In this document: in pieces, positions 1 to 7,896 of the stretch
How positions within the stretch are numbered: the stretch's first letter is position 1
How the letters are laid out: each line of letters begins with the position of its first letter
Translations under genes and position numbers: made by a program
Notes under the pieces: generated by a model
Told to the model about the DNA's origin: nothing
Database searches by the model: none
What the model saw: only the letters and a program-made list of their open reading frames with translations
DNA from: UBA6918 sp040754425
GTDB taxonomy: Bacteria; Pseudomonadota; Gammaproteobacteria; Burkholderiales; Thiobacillaceae
Length of the DNA: 60,540 bases
Direction of reading: 5' to 3'
Assembly: GCA_040754425.1 (NCBI GenBank)
Contig: JBFMCR010000026.1
Span: 1 to 60,540 of the forward strand

Positions 1-2
1 GC

Positions 3-725
3 GGCGCGCGCCCCGACCCGCAACAGGGCAAATCCGGCCGGAAAGCCGGCGAAGACGACAGGCAGGACAATCCGCCGGTGCCGCTCACCGCGCAGGAGCG
101 CGAAGAACTGGCGCAGAAGTGGCAGCAGCATCTTGCCAGCGCCGCGCAACAGGCGCAGCAGGCCGGCAAGCTCGGCGGCGCCATGGCGCGCCTGGTCGAT
201 GCATGGCTGGAACCGAAGCTGCCTTGGCGGACTCTGCTTGCACATTATTTCTTCGACCAAGCGCGCAACGACTACAACTACATGCGGCCTTCCCGGCGCG
301 AAGGCGACATGATCCTGCCCTCGCTGAAAAGCTCGCAGTGCGATCTCGTCGTCGCCATCGACACCTCCGGCTCCATCGGCGAGGAGGAACTGTCGGAATT
401 CCTCTCCGAGATCAACGCCATCAAGGGTGCCTTGCCGGTGCGCATCACGCTGCTCGCCTGCGACGCCAGGCTCGCCGAGGGCGGCCCCTGGGTGTTCGAG
501 CCCTGGGAGGAATTCCGCCTGCCGCGCACTTTTACGGGCGGCGGCGGCACCGACTTCGCGCCCGTGTTCGAGTGGGTGGAACATGAAAACCTGCGCCCCG
601 ACGCGCTGGTCTACTTTACCGATGCCGATGCCGAGTTTCCTGAGCAGCCGCCAAGCTACCCGGTGATCTGGCTGGTCAAGGGCAGAAAGCCCGTGCCCTG
701 GGGAAAACGCATCCAGTTGAACTAG
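3..725 (+). CDS. VWA-like (DUF2201-type) protein, 5' end outside window
   Basis: The reading frame is open from the first bases of the window, so the true start lies upstream and only the C-terminal part is seen; a GTG at 78 is possible but not needed. The visible domain is a von Willebrand A-like fold: a MIDAS-type DTSGSIGEEE motif, a later TGGGGTDF segment and an FTDADAEFP strand end. Proteins of this type are normally 370-450 residues, have an N-terminal putative metallopeptidase domain, and sit beside a MoxR-family AAA+ ATPase, acting as metal-dependent protein-binding partners. The MoxR gene is not in view, so that partnership is inference. A hairpin repeat lies between this gene and the next. 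Confidence 0.8.
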   Translation, partial: GARPDPQQGKSGRKAGEDDRQDNPPVPLTAQEREELAQKWQQHLASAAQQAQQAGKLGGAMARLVDAWLEPKLPWRTLLAHYFFDQARNDYNYMRPSRREGDMILPSLKSSQCDLVVAIDTSGSIGEEELSEFLSEINAIKGALPVRITLLACDARLAEGGPWVFEPWEEFRLPRTFTGGGGTDFAPVFEWVEHENLRPDALVYFTDADAEFPEQPPSYPVIWLVKGRKPVPWGKRIQLN

Positions 726-750
726 TTTATGAAAAGGAATGGCTTGGAAA

Positions 751-830
751 AACAGTGAACGGGGAGGTAAGAGAGGTACGGGAGGAATTTATTTTTTGTC
801 TTACTCCCTTACCTCCCGTTCCTCCCTGTT
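751..830 (+). repeat. Intergenic purine/pyrimidine hairpin element (copy 1)
   Basis: Imperfect inverted repeat of about 80 bp between co-directional genes. The 5' arm is G/A-rich (ggggaggtaagagaggtac), the loop is a short T-rich stretch, and the 3' arm is the C/T-rich complement (cccttacctcccgttcc). It opens with AACAG and closes with CTGTT. One of nine such elements here; there is no U-run typical of an intrinsic terminator. Confidence 0.75.
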
Positions 831-874
831 GAGGGGTTTTGATTTTTGCTCGCCACTGTGTTCATTCGTTTTTT

Positions 875-2017
875 ATGACGCCAAACGAACTCTCTTCCGA
901 AGACAGCCTGCGCTTGAACGTCTTGATGATGGCCAACCCGGTGCAGGCGGTGCGCATCGACGAAGGCACGATGACGCTGTACGCGCTCACCGAAAACGGC
1001 GAGGCGAAAATCCAGCTGCACCCGAACTGCCGCGCCGACCAGTACCTCGTCCGCGTGAAGGAATTCCTCGGCGGCCACGCTTTGGGCTCGCCCGGCGGCT
1101 ACCCGGTGTATCTCCAGCGCTGGACGCGCATGGGCCAGACCTCGGACAAGAATCTCGAAGCCCTGCTGCTGCTGGGCGAACCCGAAGCCGTGGTGGCGGT
1201 GGCGCACGCGCCCGGCCTCACCGACGAACTCGCCCGCCGCGCCTGGTGGTGCCAGCCGACCATGGAAATCGCGCGCTGGATGCTGGAAAAGGAGGCCGTC
1301 ATCGAGGGCAGGATGGGCAAGGTGCTGGCCGATTTCCTGATCGAGCACCTGCCCTTCGAGGAAAGCCCGGACGCGCGCATGCACACCATCCGGCTCGTTC
1401 TTTACGGCAAGCTCGCCGACGAAGCGACCACGGCCAAGCTGTGGCGTCAGGCAAAAGGCGCGCCCTACTACTACATCGGTTTTCTCGAATTCATGCCTGA
1501 AAATCTGCCTGCCGACCAGCCGGCGCGCGCCGACTACGAGGAAGCGAGGAGGCTGCTCGGGCCGCTGGCCGAATCCGGCAACGCCCATGCCGAGCGTTTC
1601 CTGTCGCTGCTTTCGGCCAACGGCCAGACCTGGCTGAAAGCCGTGGCCGAAGTGCTGGCGCGGCCCTCGACTTCGCTCGCGGTCTATGCCCTGCTCGACG
1701 CCATCAGCCGCTATTTCCACCCCATGGGCTACCCCATACAGAGCGAGAAGCTGGAAGAAATATTCGAAATGGCAGGCGCGACGAGCCGCGGCGAGATCGA
1801 TGCGCCGCAGTACCTGCAGGCCCTGCTCGCCGCCGCACCGCAATACCGCCAGGGCATCGGGGCCATGCTCGCGCTCTCCGGACTCACCGGCAAGACCGCC
1901 GACCCCTGGCTTCTGCGCAACACCGCCGTGGGTGCGCTGATGCGGCGTAAAATCGAACCGCTGGCCTCCCCCATCAACCAGGCCGTGCAAGTCCTGAGGA
2001 CGCCCGTGAATGTTTGA
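875..2017 (+). CDS. Possible DsrS-type cytoplasmic protein
   Basis: Soluble protein of 380 residues with no signal peptide, membrane helix or recognisable catalytic motif; the C-terminal half is helical and repeat-like. Length, composition and position behind a VWA/MoxR-type gene resemble proteins annotated as sulfur reduction protein DsrS, whose role in the sulfur-oxidation dsr cluster is unknown. No other dsr core gene is in the window, so the label is tentative. The ATG at 875 is preferred over an upstream TTG at 839 because the preceding residues look like untranslated sequence. Hairpin repeats flank it on both sides and small conserved genes follow on the same strand, suggesting one transcript. 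Confidence 0.45.
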   Translation: MTPNELSSEDSLRLNVLMMANPVQAVRIDEGTMTLYALTENGEAKIQLHPNCRADQYLVRVKEFLGGHALGSPGGYPVYLQRWTRMGQTSDKNLEALLLLGEPEAVVAVAHAPGLTDELARRAWWCQPTMEIARWMLEKEAVIEGRMGKVLADFLIEHLPFEESPDARMHTIRLVLYGKLADEATTAKLWRQAKGAPYYYIGFLEFMPENLPADQPARADYEEARRLLGPLAESGNAHAERFLSLLSANGQTWLKAVAEVLARPSTSLAVYALLDAISRYFHPMGYPIQSEKLEEIFEMAGATSRGEIDAPQYLQALLAAAPQYRQGIGAMLALSGLTGKTADPWLLRNTAVGALMRRKIEPLASPINQAVQVLRTPVNV

Positions 2018-2024
2018 AAATCTT

Positions 2025-2096
2025 GAACAAAGAGGACATGAGCACAAGAGGAAAACCAATATGGGATTTGCTCCTGTCCTCTTGTCCTCCTTGTTC
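2025..2096 (+). repeat. Intergenic purine/pyrimidine hairpin element (copy 2)
   Basis: Starts 8 bp after the preceding stop codon. The 5' arm GAACAAAGAGGACATGAGCA pairs with a 3' arm ending CCTCTTGTCCTCCTTGTTC. The arms consist of degenerate tandem units of the type AGAGGACA. The next gene starts 12 bp after the element. Confidence 0.8.
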
Positions 2097-2107
2097 AAAA
2101 TAATCCG

Positions 2108-2329
2108 ATGAAACTTTATCTCGACCCCGCGCAATCGAAGGAAGTCCCCGCGCTGATCCGCAGTCCCAACAAGACGCGCAAGCGCTACCCGGAAGGGGTG
2201 GTGGAACCCGTGGCGAGCGAAGCCGAAGCGCTGGCGCGCGCAGAGGAAAATCTTCATCCCGCAATCGTCATCGGCCCTTCGCGTTCGTCGGAAGGATTTC
2301 GAATCTATTATCTGGTGAGGTGGCTCTGA
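2108..2329 (+). CDS. Small conserved hypothetical protein, 73 aa
   Basis: Unrecognised soluble protein of 73 residues, rich in charged residues, with a central SPNKTRKRYPEG loop and a C-terminal hydrophobic strand (FRIYYLVRWL). Its TGA stop overlaps the ATG of the next gene (ATGA), so the two are translationally coupled. The context (possible DsrS before, S24-type peptidase after) suggests a shared but unknown process. Codon use and GC content match the neighbours, which supports a real gene. Confidence 0.6.
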   Translation: MKLYLDPAQSKEVPALIRSPNKTRKRYPEGVVEPVASEAEALARAEENLHPAIVIGPSRSSEGFRIYYLVRWL

Positions 2330-2724
2330 TGGAAGAGTTCAAACGCAAGCCCATCAATATTCCCGTCGTCTCTGCGGAACAGCAGGCCGACGGCGCCTTC
2401 GGCGCCTGTTCCGAAGCCGAGCCCTTTGCGCTCATGGTGCTGGGCGACAGCATGGAGCCCGAATTCTTTGATCGCGAAATCATCGTCATCGAGCCCGAAG
2501 GCCTGGCCCGCGACGGCTCCTATGTCATCGCCTTCCACAATGGGGAATACACCTTCCGCCAGCTGGTAAAGCGTGACGCCGGCTGGGCGCTGCACGCCTT
2601 GAACCCCGCCTATCCCGACCACCCCATCGCGGATTTGACATGCGTGAAAGGCGTGGTGATCTTGAAAAAGCAGCCGGGCAGACGCAAATCAGTGAAGTAC
2701 TACATCGAACCGGAGAAACATTAA
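2329..2724 (+). CDS. S24/LexA-like peptidase domain protein without DNA-binding domain
   Basis: Protein of 131 residues made almost entirely of a LexA/UmuD-type peptidase S24 domain. The nucleophile motif is LGDSMEPEF with Ser41, and the general base Lys is at position 81 (QLVKRD), 40 residues later as expected for the Ser-Lys dyad. There is no helix-turn-helix N-terminal domain and no clear Ala-Gly self-cleavage site, so it is more like a stand-alone S24 peptidase than a repressor. The ATG overlaps the upstream stop (ATGA) and its TAA overlaps the next ATG, giving a tightly coupled three-gene block. Substrate unknown. Confidence 0.75.
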   Translation: MEEFKRKPINIPVVSAEQQADGAFGACSEAEPFALMVLGDSMEPEFFDREIIVIEPEGLARDGSYVIAFHNGEYTFRQLVKRDAGWALHALNPAYPDHPIADLTCVKGVVILKKQPGRRKSVKYYIEPEKH

Positions 2725-2948
2725 TGCCCTACTTCGTCTACGAAATCCACCCCATGCGCATCGTCAAGAAGGTCGCGCAGTTCGACAAGTTCAAGGACGC
2801 CTCCGCCCATGCGAAGGAACTGCGCGGCAAGCTGACCAGCGCCGATAACCATTCGATCAAGGTCATCTTTGCCGAGAACGAGTTGCACGCCGAAGAGATG
2901 CTGGGCGAAGTGCGCGAAAAGCCGCCGACCACCGGCGAGGATTATTGA
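2724..2948 (+). CDS. Small conserved hypothetical protein, 74 aa
   Basis: Soluble 74-residue protein (start MPYFVYEI), predicted as strand-helix-strand-helix, with an acidic helix (ENELHAEEMLGEV) near the C-terminus. It is not recognised as a named family. The ATG overlaps the TAA of the S24 peptidase gene (TAATG), arguing for translational coupling and a joint role. A hairpin repeat follows it and then a cysteine-rich gene. Confidence 0.6.
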   Translation: MPYFVYEIHPMRIVKKVAQFDKFKDASAHAKELRGKLTSADNHSIKVIFAENELHAEEMLGEVREKPPTTGEDY

Positions 2949-2983
2949 GCAGACCCAGCCGCGAAAAGTGAACTGAAAAGATT

Positions 2984-3060
2984 TACAGAGCGGTTCAGGG
3001 AGTTAAGGGAGGCAGTCTTTTCTATTTTCGTCCTCCCTTCCCTCCCCTTCCTCCCTGTTA
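2984..3060 (+). repeat. Intergenic purine/pyrimidine hairpin element (copy 3)
   Basis: Purine-rich arm (ttcagggagttaagggaggc) followed by a pyrimidine-rich arm (tcctcccttccctccccttc) ending CTCCCTGTTA. Same design as copy 1 but with different arm wording. It lies between two genes on the same strand. Confidence 0.7.
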
Positions 3061-3095
3061 ATGCTTTTCTTCACCTCCTTCGTGGATAAATCAAG

Positions 3096-3539
3096 ATGAG
3101 CGAATACAACGAAGACGCCTACCGCGACGCCCGCAAGTCGGTGAATCCGACACCGTGCGCCTTCGAAAAGGGGGTGCTGGCGCGCTGTATCGCCTGCAGC
3201 AAGGCGGAAAAGCACCTGCTGGCGGAACGGGAAACCATCAACTGCACTGACGCTGCCGCCCAGGCCCGCTGCACGGAGTTGAAAACCCTGCTGCGCGGCC
3301 ACTCGGCCTTCGCCCTGAAAGTTCCGCGCATCGGCGCGCAACTGCCGCACACCAAGGAACTCAAGATCCAGTGCGGCGGGCTCAAGGGCCTGCAAACCGC
3401 CATGAGCGGCGCCGGCAACGTGGAGGACGTGTTCGCCCTGATCGAATCCGCCCTTGCATCGCACGGCAGCCTGGAGGATTTCCCCTACTCCAGTGTCGTA
3501 CAGGGCGTGGTGCATTTCGAGCCGCGCCGGCGCGGCTGA
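3096..3539 (+). CDS. Cysteine-rich conserved hypothetical protein, 147 aa
   Basis: Soluble protein of 147 residues. The N-terminal third carries a cysteine cluster, C-x9-C-x2-C followed by two more cysteines (INC and ARC), which could bind zinc or an Fe-S cluster. The rest is mixed alpha/beta without known motifs. It sits 36 bp after hairpin copy 3 and upstream of the Sfum_1244-like gene. I do not recognise the family; metal binding is inferred from cysteine spacing only. Confidence 0.6.
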   Translation: MSEYNEDAYRDARKSVNPTPCAFEKGVLARCIACSKAEKHLLAERETINCTDAAAQARCTELKTLLRGHSAFALKVPRIGAQLPHTKELKIQCGGLKGLQTAMSGAGNVEDVFALIESALASHGSLEDFPYSSVVQGVVHFEPRRRG

Positions 3540-3615
3540 CCACAAAACCGATACAGTTTTCTTCCAGGCCGAACACGCTAGAATGAAACCCAACATTCCT
3601 GGAAATGGGGGAGCA

Positions 3616-4668
3616 ATGCGCAACTTCCACGAACTGGTCGAAACCGTGCAGAAGAACTGTCATATCGCGGACGCGAACCACGCCCGCAACATGACCATGT
3701 GCACCTACCTCTTGGAAATGCGCGAATTCTTCCGCTGGGAAAACGAGCTGCCGCTGTCCCAACAGCCGCCGCGCGCCGAAATCGGCCCCTGGATGATCGA
3801 GCGCGAATCGCTGTGGGAAAGCCTGGAAGAGGACGATTTCGCCGCACTGCCGGTGAATGGGCAAAAGATCGACCCCTTCGAGAGCCGCGCCGTCAATGAA
3901 GCGCTGCTGCCCGAAGGCCTGGTCTACGGCGCCGGCATCGGCCGCTACCGCAAGCCGCATTTCTTCCTGGGCGAATTGAAGCGCAAGGAAGAACGCGAGG
4001 GCCTTACCATCTACGTCACCGGCTGCGAATACGCGCGCGACCTTTCCACCCTGCCTGCCGCCTACCAGGACGGCGCCATCTTCCTGCGCACCGATGCCCT
4101 GAAGCGCGCACTGTGGGAAAAGGTCGAGCTGTGGGGCCAGAAAAAACCCGAAGGCGCCATGAAGGCCGCCCTGCAGTGCTACGGCTTCGAGCGCGATCCC
4201 GAAGCGGCGCTCGGGCGCATGACCGCAGCCGAAAGTGAAGCCGTGATCCTGCACGAAGTGGGCGAAGCGCGTGCTGACCGACTGCTGGGCGAGGACTGGA
4301 AGAAAATGCTCGCCGGCTTCACCCACAAGCATGCCGAAATGCTGGCGCGCTCGGTACGCGACAACCTGGCCGATTGCCTGTCCACCTTGCCGGCGCTGAT
4401 CGAAAACGAAGCCTGGTGCAGCCTGCACTACTACATGGCCGAATTCGATGGCCTGCGCCGGGTACTCTTCCCTCGCCTGACCGAGTCCTACAAGGCCTGG
4501 CGTGAGAGCGGCCGGCCAGACGGACTGGTCGCAGCCATCGATGGAGGCCGACGCCACTGGCTGAAACAGGCGGAAATGCTGCTGCAGATCTACCGCGACG
4601 ACACGAAGACCGCGCAGGCCCGCGTTCTGGGGTTGCTCAAGCCCAACCCCTGCCCGCTGACGCTTTAA
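3616..4668 (+). CDS. Sfum_1244-like conserved protein
   Basis: Protein of 350 residues that opens MRNFHELVETVQKNCHIA and contains CTYLLEMREFFRWE, a signature I associate with conserved proteins labelled Sfum_1244 family. No catalytic function is known. The start at 3616 is chosen because GGGGGAG lies 5-10 bases ahead of the ATG and homology-like sequence begins there; in-frame starts further upstream run back into the preceding gene. A conserved HEVGEAR segment in the second half could bind metal, but this is speculative. Last gene of the left-hand block; it converges with the Nudix gene across a hairpin element. Confidence 0.65.
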   Translation: MRNFHELVETVQKNCHIADANHARNMTMCTYLLEMREFFRWENELPLSQQPPRAEIGPWMIERESLWESLEEDDFAALPVNGQKIDPFESRAVNEALLPEGLVYGAGIGRYRKPHFFLGELKRKEEREGLTIYVTGCEYARDLSTLPAAYQDGAIFLRTDALKRALWEKVELWGQKKPEGAMKAALQCYGFERDPEAALGRMTAAESEAVILHEVGEARADRLLGEDWKKMLAGFTHKHAEMLARSVRDNLADCLSTLPALIENEAWCSLHYYMAEFDGLRRVLFPRLTESYKAWRESGRPDGLVAAIDGGRRHWLKQAEMLLQIYRDDTKTAQARVLGLLKPNPCPLTL

Positions 4669-4676
4669 AAGCCATA

Positions 4677-4745
4677 AGCGCGGAGTCCGCGGAGGGCGCA
4701 GAGTAAACCAGGTCTTGCTCCGCGTACTTTGCGAACTGCGCGGTC
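4677..4745 (+). repeat. Intergenic hairpin element (copy 4, GCGGAG type)
   Basis: Imperfect inverted repeat between convergent genes. The 5' arm has tandem GCGGAG/GCAGAG units (gcggagtccgcggagggcgc), and the 3' arm contains ctccgcg and ttgcgaactgcgcgg. The design matches the other copies but the unit is GC-richer. Confidence 0.6.
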
Positions 4746-4758
4746 AAGCGCCTTGGCC

Positions 4759-5319
4759 TTATGAATTTGAAGATTCTTGAGGCTCGAACGGCGGCCGGAT
4801 ATCGCCGAAGTGGAACTGGAACCCGCCGTTGGCGCGATCCTGGAAATACAGCTCCAGCGTGGCCTTGACGGTGCGGAAAGCCAGTTGCTCCCAGGGAATC
4901 TCGTTTTCCGAGAACAGACGCACTTCCAGGCTCTCGACGCCCGGCTTGTAGTCGAGGTCGAGCAGTCGCGCGCGAAACATGAAATACACCTGGTTGACGT
5001 GCGGCAGGTTGAAGAGCGTATACAGCGGCCCCATTTCCACGCGCGCGCCGGCCTCTTCCCAGGTTTCGCGCAGAGCGCCTTCCGCGGTGGTCTCGCCGTT
5101 TTCCATGAAGCCGGCGGGCAGGGTCCACAGGCCGTACTTCGGTTCGATGGCGCGGCGGCACAACAACACCTTGTCTTCCCACTCGGGAATGCAACCCACC
5201 ACCATCTTGGGGTTCTGGTAATGAATGGTGCCGCAAACCGGGCACACGTGGCGCGGCAGGTGGTCGCCCTCGGGAACGAGAAACTCGACTGAACCGCCGC
5301 AATGACTGCAAAATTTCAT
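4759..5319 (-). CDS. Nudix hydrolase with N-terminal zinc ribbon
   Basis: Protein of 186 residues. An N-terminal zinc ribbon uses C4, C7, C26 and C29 (CSHC, CPVC). A complete Nudix box follows: G70-x5-E76-x7-R84-E85-x2-E88-E89-x-G91, which binds Mg2+ and cleaves nucleoside diphosphate-X substrates. The architecture resembles NudC-type or ADP-ribose pyrophosphatases, but NudC is usually longer, so the substrate is left open. It is monocistronic, diverging from the histidine kinase gene with about 100 bp between starts. Confidence 0.85.
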   Translation of the reverse strand: MKFCSHCGGSVEFLVPEGDHLPRHVCPVCGTIHYQNPKMVVGCIPEWEDKVLLCRRAIEPKYGLWTLPAGFMENGETTAEGALRETWEEAGARVEMGPLYTLFNLPHVNQVYFMFRARLLDLDYKPGVESLEVRLFSENEIPWEQLAFRTVKATLELYFQDRANGGFQFHFGDIRPPFEPQESSNS

Positions 5320-5419
5320 GATTACTCAACCGTCTTTGCCGCAAGGTAACAAATTTCGCCAAACCCCGCCAGCAGTGCATAATTAGCAATCGTTCAGGCA
5401 GTTTCCAGGCCGTCTCCGC

Positions 5420-6619
5420 ATGCGCAATCCCCGGCAAAAATCCGACCACAGTTTCGCCCCGCAACTGGGGCAAGACCGTCAGCAGAACACCGACCTCAAG
5501 GTGCTGACCGACATCGCCGCGTCGCTGTCCATGGACGTGGACGTCGAGCACCTGCTCGACAGCTTCCTCGGCACCATGGTGCGGCTGTCCAACGCCCACG
5601 CCGGCATCGTGCGCGTGCTCACCCCGGACGGCAAGAGCCTGCGCCTCGTCGGCGCCGAGGGTCTGCCGCAGGAAGCGCTGGCCGCCAACAGCGTGATGCC
5701 GCTGGAAACCGCACTGTGCGGCCAGCCTGTGGGCGCTTCCATCAAGAACCTGCCCTATCTTTTCGAATGCAAGGGAAATACCGCGCAGGCCTTCGGCATG
5801 GAAGGCGGCTGGGTGGTGGCGCTGCCGCTCAAGTACAAGAACACCCTGCTCGGCGTGTACAACCTGTTCCTGAAAAAGGACCAGGCCATCCCCGAGGACG
5901 TGAGCCTGCTGTTCGCCTCCATCATCGAGCACCTGGGCATGGCCATGGAAAACGCGCGCCTTACGCGCGAGAACCTGCGCATCACCCTGATGAACGAGCG
6001 CCAGATGCTGGCCAACGAAATCCACGACTCGCTGGCGCAGACCCTGGCCTACATGAAAATGCGCCTGGCCATGCTGCGCGAGGCGGTCAACGGCGACAAG
6101 CCGGAACTTACCGAGAAATACCTCGGCGACGTCGATTCCGCGCTGGAGTCGGCCTATTCCGGCCTGCGCGAACTGATCAGCCAGTTCCGCCACCGCATGG
6201 ATCCGCGCGGCATCCTGCCCGCGCTGCAGGAACTGCTCGACGGCGTGGCCAAGAAGATCGATGCCAAGGTCAAGCTCGACAACCAGGTGAAAGACCTCGC
6301 CCTCAGCGCCGACCAGGAAGCGCAGGTCTACCGCATCGTGCAGGAAGCGCTCGCCAACATCTGCAAGCATTCCTATGCACGCATGGTGCAGGTGTTGCTG
6401 GAAGACACCGGCACCCACTACCGCATCAGCATCATCGACGACGGCATCGGTCTTTACGCCGCCGGACACACCGGCCCCGGCATGCACTTTGGCATGAACA
6501 TCATGCGCGAGCGCGCCGAGCGCATCAAAGGCATGGTCGAAATCCGCAGCCGCGTGGGCGGCGGCACCCGCGTCACCCTGGTCTTCCCCCACGCCGCCAC
6601 CCAAGGAACAGCGAAATGA
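5420..6619 (+). CDS. Cytoplasmic GAF sensor histidine kinase, NarX/LiaS-type
   Basis: Histidine kinase of 399 residues with no transmembrane segments. A GAF domain occupies roughly residues 30-180, then a linker helix leads to a HisKA_3 dimerisation domain with the phosphoacceptor H202 (NEIHDSLAQ), and a HATPase_c domain ends the protein (N box EALANICKH, G1 box IIDDGIG). This kinase core is the NarX/NarQ class, but the periplasmic sensor is missing, so the signal is read in the cytoplasm by the GAF domain. The stop overlaps the start of the NarL-like regulator. The nitrate-assimilation cluster 10 kb away makes a nitrogen-oxide signal plausible but unproven. Confidence 0.85.
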   Translation: MRNPRQKSDHSFAPQLGQDRQQNTDLKVLTDIAASLSMDVDVEHLLDSFLGTMVRLSNAHAGIVRVLTPDGKSLRLVGAEGLPQEALAANSVMPLETALCGQPVGASIKNLPYLFECKGNTAQAFGMEGGWVVALPLKYKNTLLGVYNLFLKKDQAIPEDVSLLFASIIEHLGMAMENARLTRENLRITLMNERQMLANEIHDSLAQTLAYMKMRLAMLREAVNGDKPELTEKYLGDVDSALESAYSGLRELISQFRHRMDPRGILPALQELLDGVAKKIDAKVKLDNQVKDLALSADQEAQVYRIVQEALANICKHSYARMVQVLLEDTGTHYRISIIDDGIGLYAAGHTGPGMHFGMNIMRERAERIKGMVEIRSRVGGGTRVTLVFPHAATQGTAK

Positions 6620-7275
6620 GCGATAAAATCCGCGTCGTCATCGTCGATGACCACACCCTGTTCCGCGAAGGCCTGGCCGAACTGCTGGAGCACTACGGCA
6701 CCATCCACGTCTGCGGCATCACCGGCGACACCGATCTCGTGCGCCAGCTCTTGAAGGAACACCAGCCCGATGTCGTGCTGCTGGACCTGCACCTTCCGCC
6801 CACCGACGGCATCACCCTCATGCAGCAGCTGCGCGAAGAAGGCCTGTTCTTCACCACCCTCATCCTCACCGTGAGCGACGAAGAGGAAGACCTCGCCAGC
6901 GCCCTGCGCGCCGGCGCCCAGGGTTATCTCTTGAAGAACATGGAGCCGTCCGAAGTGGTCGACGCCATCATGCGCGCCGACAAGGGCGAGACCGTGGTCG
7001 CCCCGCAAATGACCGCCAAGCTCGTCACGCTCCTGGACAGCAAGAAGGGAAAAGCCACCTCACTCATCAACCAGCTCACCGCGCGCGAACGCGAAATCCT
7101 CGCCTGCCTTGCCAAGGGCGAAAGCAACAAGGCCATCGCCAAGGAACTCGGCATCAGCCACGACACGGTCAAGCTGCATGTGCGCAACATCCTGGCCAAG
7201 CTCAATCTGACTTCACGGGTGGAGGCGGCGGTGTTTGCGGTGGAGCAGAGGTTGACGCCGCCGAGGCATTCGTAA
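6616..7275 (+). CDS. NarL/FixJ-family response regulator
   Basis: Response regulator of 219 residues. The receiver domain has D11/D12, phosphoacceptor D57 (VVLLDLHLPP) and the conserved K of YLLKN. The output domain is a LuxR-type helix-turn-helix (LTAREREILACLAKG, NKAIAKELGISHDTVKLH). The ATG overlaps the stop of the kinase gene (ATGA), so the pair is co-translated. Homology to NarL is clear at family level; target promoters cannot be deduced here. Confidence 0.9.
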   Translation: MSDKIRVVIVDDHTLFREGLAELLEHYGTIHVCGITGDTDLVRQLLKEHQPDVVLLDLHLPPTDGITLMQQLREEGLFFTTLILTVSDEEEDLASALRAGAQGYLLKNMEPSEVVDAIMRADKGETVVAPQMTAKLVTLLDSKKGKATSLINQLTAREREILACLAKGESNKAIAKELGISHDTVKLHVRNILAKLNLTSRVEAAVFAVEQRLTPPRHS

Positions 7276-7423
7276 TCTTCTTATTAGGGGATAGGCCACG
7301 GTTTCGTAACCTGCGAGGCAAGCCATGGCCGATGACAGCACACGATTTGCACAGGCCGGATCGCCACGGCGGCTTTGCCGCCTTGCGACGACGGCAAACC
7401 CCCTCTGGCGTGGCCCGGGGTTA

Positions 7424-7681
7424 CTAGCTCTTGTGCCTGGGCGCCGACTTGCGGCCCGGCGCCGGCCGCGGCACAAAGCCGGAGATGCGGCAAAGGAAAC
7501 CTTCGACGACGATGCCCTTGTTGTAGCGGGTGATGCTGCAGCTGGAAATGTCGCCGCGTTCGGCCAGTCCGGCCAGCGAGAAACGCACCGCGTCGAGCGG
7601 AATGCCGGTTTCGGACGCGATTTCGGAGTCCAGCAACTGGCCGTGCTTTTTCAGACACTGGATGATGGTGATGGCATGCAT
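7424..7681 (-). CDS. Small winged-helix DNA-binding protein
   Basis: Protein of 85 residues with a winged-helix pattern: helix 1 (AITIIQCLKKHG), helix 2 (LDSEIASETG), recognition helix (PLDAVRFSLAGLAERG), then a beta wing (SSCSITRYNKG). The start at 7681 is supported by a GGAGGG ribosome-binding site 8 bases upstream; a longer frame exists but lacks such a signal. The C-terminal tail is basic (PAPGRKSAPRHKS). It probably acts as a small transcription factor, but ligand and targets are unknown. An inverted repeat lies upstream of its start. Confidence 0.65.
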   Translation of the reverse strand: MHAITIIQCLKKHGQLLDSEIASETGIPLDAVRFSLAGLAERGDISSCSITRYNKGIVVEGFLCRISGFVPRPAPGRKSAPRHKS

Positions 7682-7765
7682 CTCGATTCCCTCCTGTGTG
7701 AGAATGATGAGAGTCCATGGCGGACGATGCCCGGGCGCCTGGATGAAGGCTGAGGAAAACAAAAG

Positions 7766-7790
7766 ACCGCCTGTTACAGGCGGCCTTGTT
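7766..7790. terminator. Hairpin CCGCCTG-TTA-CAGGCGG
   Basis: Perfect 7-bp stem with a 3-base loop (7768-7784), flanked by aaaaga on one side and ccttgtt on the other. It lies between divergently transcribed genes, so it may act in the 5' leader of the winged-helix gene or as a weak bidirectional terminator. Confidence 0.5.
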
Positions 7791-7896
7791 GCAAACCCAT
7801 TGTACGCGCATGCCGCCCCCGGGCCAGCGGCATTTCAAGCGCCTGGCATGGCTTGCGCGCGTGGGCTAGAAATAAGACATCAACCAGGGAGAAGAC

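Noticed and set aside
839..874. Upstream TTG start for the possible DsrS gene
   Set aside because: The added residues look like untranslated leader; the ATG at 875 gives a normal N-terminus.
4637..6604. Long minus-strand frame across the Nudix and histidine kinase genes
   Set aside because: Shadow frame with Ala/Gly/His/Gln bias; the genuine Nudix and kinase genes explain the region.
7325..7753. 142-residue plus-strand frame
   Set aside because: Antisense to the small winged-helix gene and made of Arg/Ala-rich shadow sequence.
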